Assembly: GCF_036324505.1 (NCBI RefSeq) | Contig: NC_086356.1 | Span: forward strand, 15,113,244-15,177,243 | Length of the DNA: 64,000 nt | From: Eleginops maclovinus | Lineage: Eukaryota > Chordata > Actinopteri > Perciformes > Eleginopidae | Direction: 5' to 3' | Part shown: positions 24,441 to 49,720 of the stretch, in pieces | Layout of the letters: the number at the start of each line of letters is the position of its first letter | Position numbering within the stretch: position 1 is the stretch's first letter | Notes under the pieces: generated by a model | What the model saw: only the letters and a program-made list of their open reading frames with translations | Databases searched by the model: none | Told to the model about the DNA's origin: nothing | Position numbers and translations under genes: made by a program

Positions 24441-27305
24441 AATTCAAGGCAAATACATTGGACCATTCGTAGCTACACACTGGGTCAATGATTACTGTTA
24501 AAAAACAAACATCAAAAGCTAGATTTGCAAAAATGTGCAAGAAAATTTCAGGGGCTGCATATAGACCTGCGGTTTTGATCATCTGCAAATTCTTCATTCA
24601 CTTCTTATAAAAATTGCTAAATATTTGCAGCTGCCAGCTTCTCCGATGTGAAGATCTGCTGTTTTTACACATAAGAGGGTTTAAGATTAAAAAAAGCAAT
24701 TTAATGTCAGTGTTGATATTTGTAACATAAATATGAATCAATATTGAAAAGTGAATGAGAGCTGTACTCCTGTTTGAGTGTGAGTACAGACTTTGTAATG
24801 CCGTTCTTTGGATACAACTATGAAACAAAGAGGGGTGGCAACTTTTGCATACTGTATCATTTGCATACGGATCCGTGTGTAAAAATAAAGTTTGTGTGCT
24901 ACAAAAAAAGGCTTTCTAGCATTTGCTTTTAAGAGACTCTCACATTCATGAAACCTGACCGTGTGAGTAATTTCTAGATGGATGAGAAATGCTCAGAAAA
25001 AGCTCGACTGTGAGGATGACTGTACAGAAGGTGTGAAAAGGAAGCTGCAGAAAGAAGCTCATGAAGTCCGAGCATCATTCATCTCTGTGTGTTTCAGCTT
25101 CCTCCAGCCTGTGTACACAGTTTACTTCCAACAAGCTGCTGGGAGTAAATTGTTAATGTTGTAGTAGGAAGAGGAAGGATTAGTCATATGTGACAGCATC
25201 CTTGGCAGATGTGGAAGTTTGCTACTGCAGCCGTCTGCAGCAATGACAGTTGCACTGTGAAGCTGCAGATCGTTTTATTTAAAGCTCAATACATTAAGGT
25301 GTTTGTGCAGATTCTCACGAGGTTTGCATAACGTCACTTGAAAAGCATGTGGCTCACTTTTTCAGTTCACCTCAGAATAACAAGAAAGACTTTAGAAAAC
25401 AATTTATTGAACTTTGGAGACGATTTCAGAGTCAACATGAGAGAAAAACATATTTTGGAAAATATTTCCTTATGAACGGAAATTGAGCCGTTCTGTTAGG
25501 GTTTATTTTAGTGTAGCATGTGCACATACTAACAAACTGATCACCTCTTTCTCAAAACAAACCTACATATAAAGTGTCAGTTGCTCTCTGGCACATCAGA
25601 TACACCACGCTCTTAAAATTATTCAACAAAATCAGCCTCTTCAGAAATACTTTCTTTTTTGACAAAAATAAATTAAGAGTTTTTATTCATGGTGTCAATT
25701 TCCTCATGTCCTCAAAGCTAATAAGTGTATTTTTCAGAATATTGAATTAATTTTATACAAGGTTTTCAGGCAAAATTATATTGTTTTTCTACCGGCTGAG
25801 TTTAAACAACCTTATTAGCCAGACGTTAGTTAAAAGCATCTCCTTTCTACACTGAAGTTCAGAATTAAGGCCTTTAGGGTCAATCTAAAGCTTTTACATG
25901 AATAATCTGCAAGGTTGAATTTTAAATCTAAGTAGTGTAACACGAAAAAGCACAAATACTTCAAAGGGGGGAAAGCAGCCACTTGTTGCTTCTCCTATCC
26001 ACTGACATCTCGCTCAGGGTCGTATCTTTAAGGTCATATCGATCACTGCAATGTTTTCAAAATAACTTGTGATCGGTGCTTTGTATACAGAACAGATGTA
26101 CAGGCTCACACAAGCATAGGTCTGCAGTATCCAAACCTAAAGCTCACATGTGCAGGGAGAATTTTTCTGTCCTTAACATAAGCGAAAGTGGAAATATAAG
26201 GGTGTTCAACTCTAACAGAAGTCATTAAAATCTTACTTGAGTTTGAAAGTATTGCAGCAAAATAACTTCCTTCAAAGAAATATCAAAAGCAAGGTGTTCA
26301 TGCCACTTCTGCATGTCATTTTACATGAATGGATTGTTGTTTCCTATGCATTATCGGTAAAGAGCATTTAAAGCTAGATTTGACTTTTTAAATCCTAATG
26401 ACATTACCATTTATAACTACGGCGGCAAAGAATGGCTCCATATTGATTTATCTGGAGATTATTTTCTAAGCGTTTGCCTGACGTAATCAAATGACTTCAT
26501 TAAGCAGGAATTAACTGGTAAGATAACATACACCCGTTTAGGAATCACTGACCTACATTGAAAGAGGGGAAACATGCTTCCTGCTCTTTCCAAAGCTTCC
26601 TGTTAGCGGGAACGCCCTGGCTGCTGTCCCTGGACTTTCCAGCACCGATCCACGTGATGGATCAGAAAGGGCCACGGGTCCACATTTCTCCTGGTTACCT
26701 GCGTCATCCTGAGTAGTGTTCAGTGTTAGCTTTGGAAGCTTTTAAGAAATCATTTTGATGACTACATTTTTGTGCATTTGACCGAATGGACAAGAAAGGC
26801 ATAGGAATTTAGGAAAAGATCATTTTTGTTTAAACACAAAGCAAACATTCATCCATCAGCTTCAACATTCTCAGTTGTGAAAGAAAGCAAAAAATATATA
26901 AAGCCGTCTTTGAAACAGGGAATTAAACTGGGAACAAATGAACATGATCCTATGACCAAAATAGCTCTCTTTAGATTTGGGTATAGCAGAATATATTTGC
27001 ATCTCACAGATGTTTAATATATTTGGAAACCACGCAGCACTCTTTAATGACCGTGTCATCCGCCCGCACATTCCACTTTTCTTTCTGTGGAAGCTACCTT
27101 GAGTTTAGGTGGGGAGTTGTGCAGGTAAATAGGAATATTATATCTTTCTTCCTGGAGTCTACAGAGTCATTTCTCCTCAGAGCACTTTTAGGGAACCACA
27201 ATGAAGCAGGAGACACACGTAAACAAAAGGACAAAGCTCAGCTATGTGTCCACTCTGAGAGGCAGCGATATATTCTAGCATGTTCCAGTAGATTTGAACT
27301 GCCGC

Positions 27306-28914
27306 CTACTTCCTCTTCCTGCCCCGGCCCCTCTTGCCCCTGCTTGAGGAGGGCCCCGCTCCAGGGCTGTCTGACGGGCCGGCCCCGATGTTGATCTGTC
27401 CCTCCTGGATCTCGCTGCGAGCATCCGGAGGAAGGTGCTCGATCTGTTGCTGCGCCTCCAGATAAAACATCACGTCCCTCAGCTGCTCCTGCAGCTCCGA
27501 TATCGCCACGTCCTTACATTCAACTACAGGGAGACACCAGACAGAAAGCAGCTGATAAATATACTTTAGAGAAGAAAAAATAAACTATGATGTAAAATGT
27601 ATTATTTAAAAACTACTTTTCGTCGACCTGCAAAAACAAGTTATTGGCCAGATGAGCTGCAGGTCATAAATCATATCGTCACCGAATTTGACCGAATTAC
27701 CATTTAACACATTATATGAACAATATAATTTAATACTGCAATACTATATCATAGGCCCAATTAATAATACTTCAAAACGTTTTATTTTAAGTCCTAACTT
27801 CCAAAAATGTGTACTATTAAGTGTATACATCCCTCACTGCTGGCCTTAAAGGTTGGGGCTGCCAGACAGCTGTGTGGACTTCCTGTCTGAATAAGAAACA
27901 TTAAGACCTACAGACAGGAGGGCAGTGCAAAGAGTAAACAAACCTTCACAAGACATACTATAATAATCATAACAATCATAAACAATAAATAAATATGGGA
28001 TAAATCTAAATGTACCAAAGGTTGAGTGAAGCTTTAAGCACCCAGTGGAGGTGACGGACGTTGCAGTGCAGACAGAGCAGCAGGTGTCATGTAGCCCGAA
28101 CAGGAATCATACTTCCTGTGCTGCCGCGCTAACCAGCTAAACCAGAGATGATGAAATACTCAGAGTGGTGCAAACTCTTGGAGTGAAATGCTCCAGAACA
28201 CAAATGTAGAAGCTCCATCCATGTGGCCGGCTGACATTATTTGAAAATGTCAGATTATTTCACATTTTTGTGTGTTATCCTTTCTTTACTAGCAGCTTCA
28301 CTGTACAGATGGAAATGTTTGTCTGTGTACCACTTAGGTCCGGATTGAAATTATTCAACAACTCACATCAAATGCATTGCAGAAAAATTGTCAGAATTCT
28401 TAAAAGAAAAAATATTTATGAAAAAATGGAAGAACAAAAATAGGTTTCAATATCAATATTTTAATTGGCCTCAAAAATGCAATTTATTGGGCTTTTATTG
28501 AAGCTAATTGGTTAACCTAATCAAAGACTGCATTAAAGGATACGAAGTGTTAGGCCAAAGTAAAGCTTTCAAACATTTTATTAATGAATTTCTAAATTAA
28601 CAGAGTTAATTGCAGTAGAAGGAAACGTGTAAATCTTCAGAAAAGAACAGACCTGTGCTGCATCAAAACAGCATGAATTTGTTTATACGTGTGGATTGAA
28701 CTTGATTCAACCAAACCAAATATGAAACGCATGAGTGTAACTAACAAATGAAAACATGTTCAAGTTCTCACAAACTAACAGGAACCTTGTGGTGGATTTA
28801 AAAAAAAATGCCTTATCTATAAAAACCCTCGTTGTGTTTTATTGGTTACCCATCGTTGCAAAGGGCTGTGAATTGAACTCAAATCCCTCTCATCATCAAA
28901 ACGAGTGAATAACA

Positions 28915-28989
<75 letters not shown>

Positions 28990-31900
28990 CCACATAAACA
29001 GAGAGCACATGCAAAGAGCAACGTCTGTTTAAACAATCCTCATCCTCAGAGCTGAATGCTGGGGGAAAAACACCAGCATGTCTGAAGTGAAGACCTCAAA
29101 AATTTCCATTCCAGCCTGAAAGCTGACGTCGCCCTCAGGGGGAGCGGTGACAAAGACCTACAATGGGGGAAATGCCAGAACTGTATGCATGCAAATTCTG
29201 CTTCTGGGTTTTCCTATATTTCAAACAAACACCATAAGAAGAAGGTTGGGAATTCACAGGCGATTAGCCATTAAGCATTTTCTATTAAGTGTTTCTCTAA
29301 CTTTCCCTCTCATGTCCACCTGCTGGATATGATTTCAGCATCAATTTGATTAGTATTTGTAAATATTAACTTAGAAATGAGGATGTAGTCTGTACCTTCA
29401 GGCACATAGGACATCTGCGCTATGGGAGTATTGCCATAGTAACCTAATTGAAACTGAACCAGCATCTGACCAATCCTGTTGCTCTGGATTGTGGAGTCAG
29501 ACTCTGTTTATTCAAATCTGGTTAATATTTGGAAGCAACAGACAAACTAATGTCTGTAGAGATTTGTGGGTACTCAAATAAAATAAAGAAATTACATAAA
29601 AAACATTATTTGCTACTGATTTTATTTTCCTGCTTCTTGTGTTCCTAACAAATCAAAACTCTTAAATGTTTTTTTAAATCTCCAGCATCTTCCACAGTGA
29701 TACGTGTTTATACCAGCATGCTGCAGTCCACTGCTAGGTGCAGGAAGCCACGCCCCTTTGTGTGGTGATGTTGATTAGCAACACAGATAAAAACTATAAG
29801 GGCAATGACAGACACAGACCTCTGCTACGGACACATGCCACATCTTGTTATGTTAACTAAAACTTCAAATATGTTTGTGTGCTGGCTCCATGATTCAGAT
29901 CAGCTCTTAATATCATGGCTTGTTCCGTTGGCCTATGAAAATGTAACCTGTAGTTTTCTCCTACCTCCGCAGAGGTGTTTGGATACTTGAGTCATGATTA
30001 TTGTTTACTCACTCACCGCTCTCTTTGGCTTTGTGCTCCTCCTCAGCCAGCTGGGCCTGCAGCTCCGTCTGATTGGCTCTCAGGCAGCGGTTCATCTCCT
30101 GCTCCTCCTTCAGCTCCTGGCTCAGCTTCAACACCCGAGTGCTCAGCTGAGTGCACCTGAGAACACAGACACACACAGACTCAGCTGCAGGTTCTCTCAA
30201 GGAGTTGTTTTTTTAAACTCTCATAGCAAAACTATGGATCATTATTTTAGCCTGGCATTTATTTGTCTAGTTTATCTTGAATCTAACCACAGGCATTTCT
30301 AGAAACAGATGCTCTGGAAATGACACATGCTTTTTCTGTTTTGACGCGTCAAACTGCTTCACCTGTACCTGAAAATACATAAATACAGGTTATAATCAAC
30401 TTGAGTGATGATTTACTTACTTTTTCTCGATGCTCTGCTTCTCTTTACCCATTTCTCCAAAGCGTCTCTCTAGGTTATCACAGCGCTCCAGGGTCTCCTT
30501 AAATTTAGCCTTCATGTTGTTTATCTGAGGATTAAAGACACAGAATGATCAGAAATAGAGAGATGTCAGCAATATCACAGCATTAAACCTTTTCAGAGAC
30601 TTTTGAATTCAAAGACTTTTGAAAGCCTGTATGTACCTCCTCTGCTGTCTCCTTCTCCAGATGAACGATCTTGTTCTCCCAGTAAATCCTCTGAGACTCC
30701 AGTTGACTCGTCAGCAGGTATGAGTACTGCAGACACCGAGAACTCATTAGAACATTTCTGTGCTCATTCAGCAAACAAAGCCACAAGAACAATATGCTTA
30801 CCTCTAGCTGAAGTGCATCAATCTTCTCAGCGTGGCAGGTGTCCCCCTCACACTCGTACTGCACCATCTTGCCGTCGGTCTTACTGGCCACCAGTCGATG
30901 CACGTAGTTATCTGAAACCAGAAAGACAACAGAATTTATTCAGGTCAATGAAAGAGAAACTGTTTTGGATCATAGTAAACTAAATGTTTTTACATCTAGC
31001 TCTGGGAAATAATAATGGTAATTTGTTGCGATTTAATGACATTTTATAGACACATTTGAACTAAACGAATAGTTGAATAACAAAGAAAACAACACGCTAA
31101 ATACAAAACCCCCCTGCCATGTGGAGGTAATGTTGTAAGGTCACAGAGGAATCTGCATTGTAACTTTTATTCATGTATTTTATACCTGTTATGTTTATTT
31201 TATTATCTTTGCTTTTTAATGACTGTTTTTAAATGCCATTTTATAATGTGTTTCTGCTGCACCATTTCTTAATGCTCTTAATGTCTTTCATTTTTGTAAA
31301 GCACTTTGAATTGCCTTGTGTTGAAAGGTGCTATATAAATAAACTTGCCTTGCCTTGTTCCAATGATTCAAATGACAGATTATGTTGCTCTTGAGTCCAT
31401 TTTTACTTCAGGTTTTACAGAGTATTCATTCACTGTTACATTTCTATTTAATTAAATGAAAAAATCAGAGCACTTCTTCCAGCATGGCATACTCGCCGTA
31501 CAACATTATAAACGTATGGCTTACAGGGAGGGTCTCGCTTAGGATAATGCTGAACTCTAGTGGTGGAAATGTATTTAACCAGCTCTGAGATAGCCACCCA
31601 TGTCCGGTACCAAAGATTTAATCTCGTAGTTTACCACTACCATACTCAACAAGCAACGTCTGTTCTCACACACACACACACACAAATCCAGTACCTCCTG
31701 CGTAGTCCCAGACGCGGTGGTTGGTGAGCTGCATAGCGTAGGTATGCTGCGTTTCCTCAAAGTGCTTGTAAGCATGCCGGCTGACGTAGCGACCGCAGCC
31801 AATGTGCCCGCAGATCAGACAAATCCACAGGTTCTACAGAGAGAAGAGAGAAATGTGGGTAAAAACAGACTGAAAGAAGAGCTATACAAAGCTGAAATAT

Positions 31901-32356
31901 TAATATCAGTTACCTCCTGCACTCCGCACTCAAAGCACTTGTTCTCTTCCACTGGTTCTGGTGTTTGACAGTACCTACACACAGGACACCTGGAAACAGA
32001 ACACACACACACACTCATCTATTGTGCGCTGCAGTTCTTTGTGAAACAGAAGAATACATGTAAAGAGGACAAAAACCAACATCACATGACATGAAGCCTG
32101 GAGAAATAACCAGTGGACTAAGAATCAGGTGAGAGGGAGATCATGTGATCCTGTCACCAGTTCCTTTATTTAAAATCAGTACTTTATCTCCCCTCAATCC
32201 AATGAACTGTAGCAAACACACAGTAGGAGTGTGACCACCAACAGCAGATGGACAGCACTGATTTTATAGTCAAATTCCTGGTAGAAAAGTTCAGAAATAA
32301 GCTGAAATTAAAGGTAATATAGTTTAAGAAACACAAAACAGCATGGTCATTTCAGA

Positions 32357-32436
<80 letters not shown>

Positions 32437-35400
32437 TATACAACTTACGAGGCGTCTTCCCACCGCTGGAGACACTGGCTGTGAAAGCTGTGGTTGCAGA
32501 GCGTGGTGAGGATGCCGTTGACCGACTCGTCCATTCTCTCCAGGCACACGGTGCACTTTGGCAGCTCGGTCAGCTCCATCACTGGCAGACTGGCTCCCTG
32601 AGGAGAGGGTGTAGGAGGGGGAGGGAGTGAGAGGACAAGGGTGTGGAGGTTAGAGAGAGGAAACGGTGGTATTTGGGATCAAAACTCCTCAGGTTTTTAC
32701 TGCCAAATTTTTATATCACACATCAATGAAACAGCCTGCAGCTGTGATAGTTTACTATGGTTACAACAAACCATAACTGCACAAATGCTGCGTGCATCCA
32801 AGAAAAAGCTGCAACTAATTATTATTTTCACTACTGTTTACTTTGATGCTCACTTTCTCAATTAATCAATGTGTTGTTTGAGTCCAAGGTTACGTCTTGT
32901 TTTGGACGACCCATACTCAAAACTCCTATACATTTATTTGTTTACAACACAACAGATCAAATCCTCCCACTGAGTCACCTTGAAAAAACCACCTTGCTTG
33001 CCACCTTGCTTGAAAAAAATACTTCTACACTGATGAATCCATTTTCAAAATAGTTACAGATTATAGGATTGTTCAAATGATTAATAGTTAGTTATAGTTT
33101 AATTCTGAGAATAAATGTTGGGTATATTCACCTGTTCAGACTTTATAACATCTGCCCGCTCCACGTAGACCAGTTGGCACACTGCGTCCTCTATAGAGTT
33201 GAACTGTCGGCCATTACAGGCTGTGTAAAAACTGTCGGCATCGGCCTAAAAAAAGTGAGAGGAAAAAAAAAGCATCAAGTCAGATAGCGCCTGAAGTCAT
33301 GAATATAGATTTGCAAACTTCCACATAAATTACAAAGAGTCCAAAGCCTAAAGATGTGCAAACCAACAGTGTGCATGTCTAGCTTACACATGTAAAGCTA
33401 GTAATCAGCTCAATGAAAGGTCCTGTGTGTAGGAGGAAGTTATTATGGCTGACACTGAAAACATAGGAAGAGACAAACAGGAACTTCCTAAAATCCTCAC
33501 AAAACTATGATCATGAATTCTTGAGATCTTACCTGTGTACAGAACTTAATCAGAACCATGTACTGGTTAGGGGTAGAGTCCCGTATGATCTTCATATGCT
33601 CCATGACATCATTAAAAGGAGCCAAAAGCTTCATGAGGTCATGGCTGGTCATGGTGGCAGGGACAGTCAGGATGCACACCATCGCGCTGCGTCTCACATC
33701 CTCTCTCAGTGATGTCATTTTGCTGCAACAAGAAAAAAAAAAAAACTCAAGAAAGGGAAAAAGCTTACTCATCTTCATGGAAATGTAATTGCATTAGCAT
33801 GGCTGCTAGCTGGTTTGATTTTGTTCATTGGAAGAGAGTCCCTCTACCTATATATAGAGGTGATGTTAATGTGGAATTTGAAGAAGGTACTGATACTATT
33901 GATACTGTATTTTAGCTTGTCATATGTATATTAAACAGAATCATTACACTGTACTTCTCATAAAATGCTGACTGTCTTTCATTGTCCCAGTACTTGTTTC
34001 AATCTAATTTGATTTAATCTAAATAATAAAGATATCAGGTGTGACTCACTTGGTCTTGTAGAGGTGCATTATACCGTGGACGATCTCCACTGACGGGTTC
34101 CCGCTGAAGAAGGAGATCTGGTCCGGGAGCTGTTTGGAGGGGGAGTCAGGAGTAGCTCCCGCCACCTTACTGTTGTCCTGTGAACCATCAGAACCCTCCG
34201 GACTCTCTGCTTCAGCATGCGCAGCCTTAGCTTCACTGTCCTGTTCTGCTGCAGCGCCGGAGTCTTCTCCACCTCCTTTATCTGGTCATAATTCAAGAGT
34301 TTGCAAACATTACTTCATGTTTTAAAGATGCTGTTTGTCTATATTTTTCTTATTGTCAACATATTCATATTTCAATGCTTTCTGAATTATCTAACATGCC
34401 TGTGGCTCTCTGCTCAGAGCCCTACTGAAGATGTAAAACTTCACAAACACACCTAACAAATATATATTTATAATTAAATATAATAGGGCTCAGTAGCTCA
34501 CTGGTCTTTGTGGTAGTTTTTAGTAAGGCTTTGCTTTATTGCAAATATTCAATATACAGTGCAAATGCAAAATGTATTACAGATTAAACATTTGTACGTG
34601 AAATTGATTTAAAAGAAAGGAAAAATATACATGTGAACAAATACACAACCAAATATACTTCAAGTTCTATTACATTACATATTTAATAGCATTTGACAAC
34701 AATGGAGCTCTATGGGACAGAGAAAGAAGGTACATAAGGTGTTGACACGCAGATAATAGTAAGAATAACATATATTGCCAGCCTTAACCATAACTTGCTA
34801 GTGTAAGACAGACTCCATCCCAATAACGTTCTATAACCGGAAGCAGCTTGCTTTTTGGATTTAGAGAACTCTGCTTACCTGGACTGGGTTCAAATGTTTC
34901 TATAACCATGTCCCCCATGGCTCTGCTGCCAATGTGCTGGTGCAGTACAGCTGCTCTTTCCAGATCCGTCTTTCCACTCAGAGTGTGTTTGGCAACACCC
35001 AAAGCTTTCTCCTGCAGCTCCTTCTCTGACATGCCCTCTATTGAAGAAAAGAGAAACATCAGAACAGGATATATTTACTGTGAGCTCTAATAGACAAACT
35101 AGAAAACAGATCAATATCCATCATTCAAACAGTTATTGGCGTTAGTATTAAAATAGGTTTCTAGATAATTTAGTTGGACTTGGACTTTGAGTGACTGATT
35201 GATTTCTTTACTTTTCCAGCCCACAAATTGCCATAATCAAACACTTCCTCCTTTAGTTTAGCAAAACGTTCAATGTTATGGACAGAAAAGGATTGAAAAA
35301 TGGTCATCTGAAAAGTACCTAAAGCTTCCAGACCATTGATGGAACAATATTTCACTGTGAAATGTAGTGAAGTATGATGTAGCATAACATAGACATTGAG

Positions 35401-35714
35401 TAAAGCACAGCTACCTTGAATATGGACTTCATTACTTGAATATAAAAAGTTGCATCACAGCACTCGTCTATTATATCTATTTTTTCCAGAAAAATGACAT
35501 AGCTAACAGTCTCTATAAGAGGGTCTCCAGGTAATATTTTTCAGCTCTCTTGTCACTACTTGTTAGCTTCATTGCTAACTTGACACAACAACAGTGACTT
35601 TAACGTTTAGCTTTGCTATCAGAAACTTAACTCACCAGCTGAGTACTGGAAACCTTGAGGAGAAGGAGACTGGTCGGCTATTTCCAGACGGATTACTACC
35701 ATAGACACACTCAT
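27306..35714 (-). CDS. brap: BRCA1-associated protein (RING/UBP-finger E3 ligase), 13 exons
   Basis: Cytoplasmic E3 ubiquitin ligase also called IMP, which restrains KSR-dependent Ras/MAPK signalling and binds nuclear localisation signals (family knowledge). Exons: 35636-35714, 34879-35037, 34050-34281, 33533-33722, 33132-33245, 32449-32597, 31914-31989, 31695-31833, 30802-30911, 30637-30726, 30421-30524, 30017-30156 and 27306-27523, giving 599 aa (human 592). The BRAP2 RRM-like domain lies at about 155-250. The RING finger at about 273-316 begins CTVCLERM, continues [13 protein letters not shown] and closes with CPVC. The UBP zinc finger follows ([35 protein letters not shown]). A coiled coil spans about 420-555, and the tail is basic ([10 protein letters not shown]). 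The N-terminus [14 protein letters not shown] fixes the start. The linker at about 80-130 (exon 3) is Ala/Glu-rich and poorly conserved. Confidence 0.96.
28917..28988. repeat. (GT)n microsatellite, about 72 bp
   Basis: Pure GT repeat in the last (2.5 kb) intron of brap. The open frames across it are repeat artefacts. Confidence 0.95.
31120..31356 (+). repeat. LINE-2-like 3' end
   Basis: 'tgtaaagcactttgaattgc', then 'gaaaggtgctatataaataa' and a CTTGC tandem tail. This is the conserved 3' terminus of vertebrate L2-type retroposons. The body is not recognisable. It lies in a brap intron. Confidence 0.65.
32360..32435. repeat. (TG)n microsatellite directly after the brap exon 6 donor
   Basis: About 76 bp. 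On the transcript strand the donor GTAAGT (ending at 32443) is followed within about ten bases by an uninterrupted CA repeat. CA-rich intronic stretches can bind hnRNP L (established knowledge). An effect here is inferred. Confidence 0.93.
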
Positions 35715-38443
35715 GTGTAATAAAAGAATCGGCCACTTTTACACAGAAAAAAAACCAAAAAACAATGAGAGCTAGCAAGCGAAACCTACTACACGTCCAG
35801 CTAGCTAGATGACTGTCAGGCTACGTAGCTAACAGCTAAATACAAAGCCGTTTAAAAGCAGTTCAAACAAAACGTCTTTTAGTCCGCTCACAACATTACG
35901 TGAGTCAAACTGCCTCTGTCTTCGCCCACCACATAGATTTAATTTGTTTTAATAGCTCATACGCAGTAACTGTCTAGACACTTCTGCTAGCTCTCCTTTA
36001 TGTTAATGCACAGCTGTTATCATGCTGCTTTTCTTCGTGTATAAAACAAAGCAGCAATGACCCGTTGCTGCCACCTGCAGGGACTGAGTGTGTACTGCAC
36101 CTGTAGAATGCATATTGTTAATGTGCAGTTTATAGAATAATTGTATGGAGGCAAATAGCGACCATAAGGCGTTGAATCCCACAAATAAAATTACATTTAC
36201 AACTTGAAAACCCAAAGTTCAGATGCGTGACATAAACAATGGGGACTTTTATTACTGACAAAAAAGATAACTGGATTCTTGCTTTAATTATAACCAACTT
36301 TGAAAATGTGTGGACAATATTTTTTTTATGGCTGCTGCTATAGATAATGTAATATATAATCAATCTACAAATTAATTTGATTTCAGTAAAGTTCGGCTGT
36401 AAAACTTTTACAAAATAAAAAGAGATGAAGACAGTGCACAACCAGTTTCTCACATTAACTTTTTTTTTATTAAAAAAAGCTTTGACATTCCAGTGTTTCT
36501 GTTTTCCATTTTCTAACAAAAGAGGGTGGTGAGATGACACTCCGGATTGTCAACCATTTTTCAGAACCTCGACAATGTAGTCAGATTACAAATGTCTTCT
36601 CTCAAGCTGCGGATCCTTTCAGATACATGGGGCTCAAGTGTAAAAGGAAAAAAAAGCCATTTACTAGCAGGCGTGTATGTGATTGAATTCCGATACAAGA
36701 CTAACAGGAAGGGGAGGATTCAACATTTAGTCACATTATCACAACAATCTGCCAATGTCTTAATAAAATACTAAATCAAAAAGAAATCCAACTGCATGCT
36801 ACCTGCAGTCCACCATCAGTGCTTCTGGGTGATATTTGTAAACTATGTCTCTCTGTATCTCCCATTGGTTAATTATATTAGAAGAAGATGCCTATGTTTC
36901 TGAGAAGATGCTGAAGCTGATGTAACGGTTTTTGGGGGAAAGGTGTTGGGTGTCTTAAACAGGAATGACAAAAACCTTAACACAAGATAAATCTTAGTAT
37001 CTACTACAGCTGACTTTTAAAAACACACCAAAGTCTGTTCACACTTTACCCTAAAAAGGCTGCCTTAACCTTTTTATTTACAATTAGGTCCAATATTTGT
37101 CTGTTCAACACATCTGTCTGCATTAATGCCATTTATTACAGAAGGAAATCCCAGAATATATTTTTCTACAGAGCTGCGTCTTGACTGAGTATAACTGTTG
37201 ATACCATCAGATCTGGATCAAAGTGGACAAAGTCCTCTAAAATTCAGGGCTGGGTTGAACTAGAGCACATACTGTATGCCAAAAAAATGCATTCTAGCAA
37301 ATTATATTAATTTCTGCTCTTAGATTTCAAATTTTGACACTAAATACATTGATATCCATTTTGATACATTCTGTATCTTCTAGTGGTTGCATTTTGCTGG
37401 ATTTGCCATGCCAGGAGTGATACATCAAATATAAAGTGACCAAAATTCATATTAAGATAATTGCATGTGGCCTCTTTTGTAATAGTAATCAGACCAGTCG
37501 TAAAGGCTTGTGATTGATTGTTACTCCATGATTCCAACCCAATTCCAAAGTCGACATGGTTAAAAGCACAACTTCTACTGGCATTAAAAAGAAAAGAAAC
37601 AATAGTAAGCAGACAATTCAGGCTTTTAAAAAAAGAAATGTCATTCAACTCATCCCACCATTTCTCTTTATAATACTGCAACTAGAGGGGTGGTTCCACT
37701 TTAAAGCAACACACAAAATACACAAAGCAAAAAGAAAGAAAGAAAAAACGTTTTTTTGAATGGGAAAATTCAGTCTGTAGGTAACCAGGTGTCCATATTT
37801 CCGAAATGCACATCAGTTCAATGCAACATTGTGCCTGCTAGTTCATAATGGAGAGAAACGGATGGAAAAGCAGCCCATTGAAATAGCTTTCCTCTTTAGT
37901 GTCTCTGTGTGTGTTCCTTTGACTATTCTCACCGGAAAAATAAAGGGAAATATAACTGAAAGACCGAGACAATAGTGGTTTATTGTGTCTTATATTTTCA
38001 TTTAGTCCAGGTAGTTGCTCTTCACTATGTACAATAATTCATGATAATTATTTAATCTAAAACTGCTTATTCAATATTCCTAATTTGCTCTACGTTTGTT
38101 TTAAAAAAAGAGAAGTATGTCCTTTTTTCCCACTTATAACTGCTTTATAAATTCATGAGTTTACTTACAAGCTTGTGTGCTATAAGAGTTGCAAATGTCC
38201 CAGAGGTGTGTGTGTTGAAGAAAGAGAGAAAAAAAAAAAATCCTGATCGAGAGTTCACAAACGATGAGTGGAGAAATATGCGAGGAAAGGAAGGAGGTCG
38301 GTTACGACTGTGTGCTCGGGCGGGTTGTAGGGCTCCTATGTTAGCTGGTGGGCTGAGAGACGGTGTTGTAAGGGGGGTTATGAGGGAGGGAGGGGATGGG
38401 TGGGGGGGTAAAGTCATCTTTCTCTGGGTGTGTGTGATGGCGT
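35715..38443. other. brap promoter and naa25 3'UTR / intergenic region
   Basis: The part nearest brap (about 35715-36000) should hold its 5'UTR and promoter and contains several GCTAGC-type words. Toward naa25, possible minus-strand AATAAA signals lie at 37979-37984 and 36466-36471, so the naa25 3'UTR may be 0.5 or 2 kb long. The 136-codon minus-strand open frame at 36130-36540 is AT-rich with no domain, and I do not call it a gene. Confidence 0.4.
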
Positions 38444-49175
<10,732 letters not shown>

Positions 49176-49329
49176 GGTGGAGTTTACCTGCTGGGTAAAT
49201 GTTCGCACATGCGTACAGCGCGCTGCCACAGGGACCGATTAAAGGATTTCTCTCGCTGTCATTGTTTTCAGAGCACAGGTTTAAATGTATGTATGAACCT
49301 GTACTACTATCAGAGAAAAACATACTCAG

Positions 49330-49720
49330 CTCTTGTACTTAAGTGCATTTGCTAACATCGATTGTAAAACATTTGACTTTGTTATGGGACTTGAGTAAAA
49401 ACAAAGGTATTCGTATTTAACTTCCTAAACAAGCAGTCTGATCATTGTGCAGAATGGCCCGTTTTAGAATCATATATATTATATTATTCTATAACAATTA
49501 TTGTTATGACTTCAATGAACCTGGTAATTTACTTTACATGCTGCTCGGTACCTATGATAATACATCATCAAATACTCTACCGTACTAAGTATTTACAAAT
49601 ACATTAATGACTGTTGACGATCCTCTCCAGACATGTTTAGTTAACTTCAAGTATAAAGAAATTAGCATCAGAATGTAATTAAAGTTAAAATAGTAAAAGT
49701 AATTTTTGTACCTTTTCGTA
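49330..49720. repeat. AAGTA-rich dispersed repeat, right-arm type
   Basis: 'ttgtacttaagtgcattt', 'gcagaatggcccgttttaga', 'atatattatattattct' and 'aatagtaaaagtaat' are words shared with the copies at 5195-5345 and 7540-7925. Confidence 0.55.

Larger units (their letters stand above)
20629..27305. other. Intergenic region between tor4a and brap
   Basis: 6.7 kb between the tor4a start and the brap stop. It holds a dead Tc1 element (about 20785-21652), a degraded dispersed repeat (about 21925-22280), an (AAC)n tract, an AAGTA-type fragment (about 24250-24440), the tor4a promoter/5'UTR and the brap 3'UTR. A candidate minus-strand ATTAAA for brap lies at 27013-27018. I recognise no further protein gene. 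Confidence 0.5.

Noticed and set aside
28817..29014. Open frames encoding poly-(His-Thr) or poly-(Cys-Val)
   Set aside because: Produced by the (GT)n microsatellites here and at 32360-32435 and 46628-46725.
36130..36540. 136-codon minus-strand open frame
   Set aside because: AT-rich (Phe, Ile, Lys, Tyr heavy), no domain, and located in the probable naa25 3'UTR or intergenic DNA.
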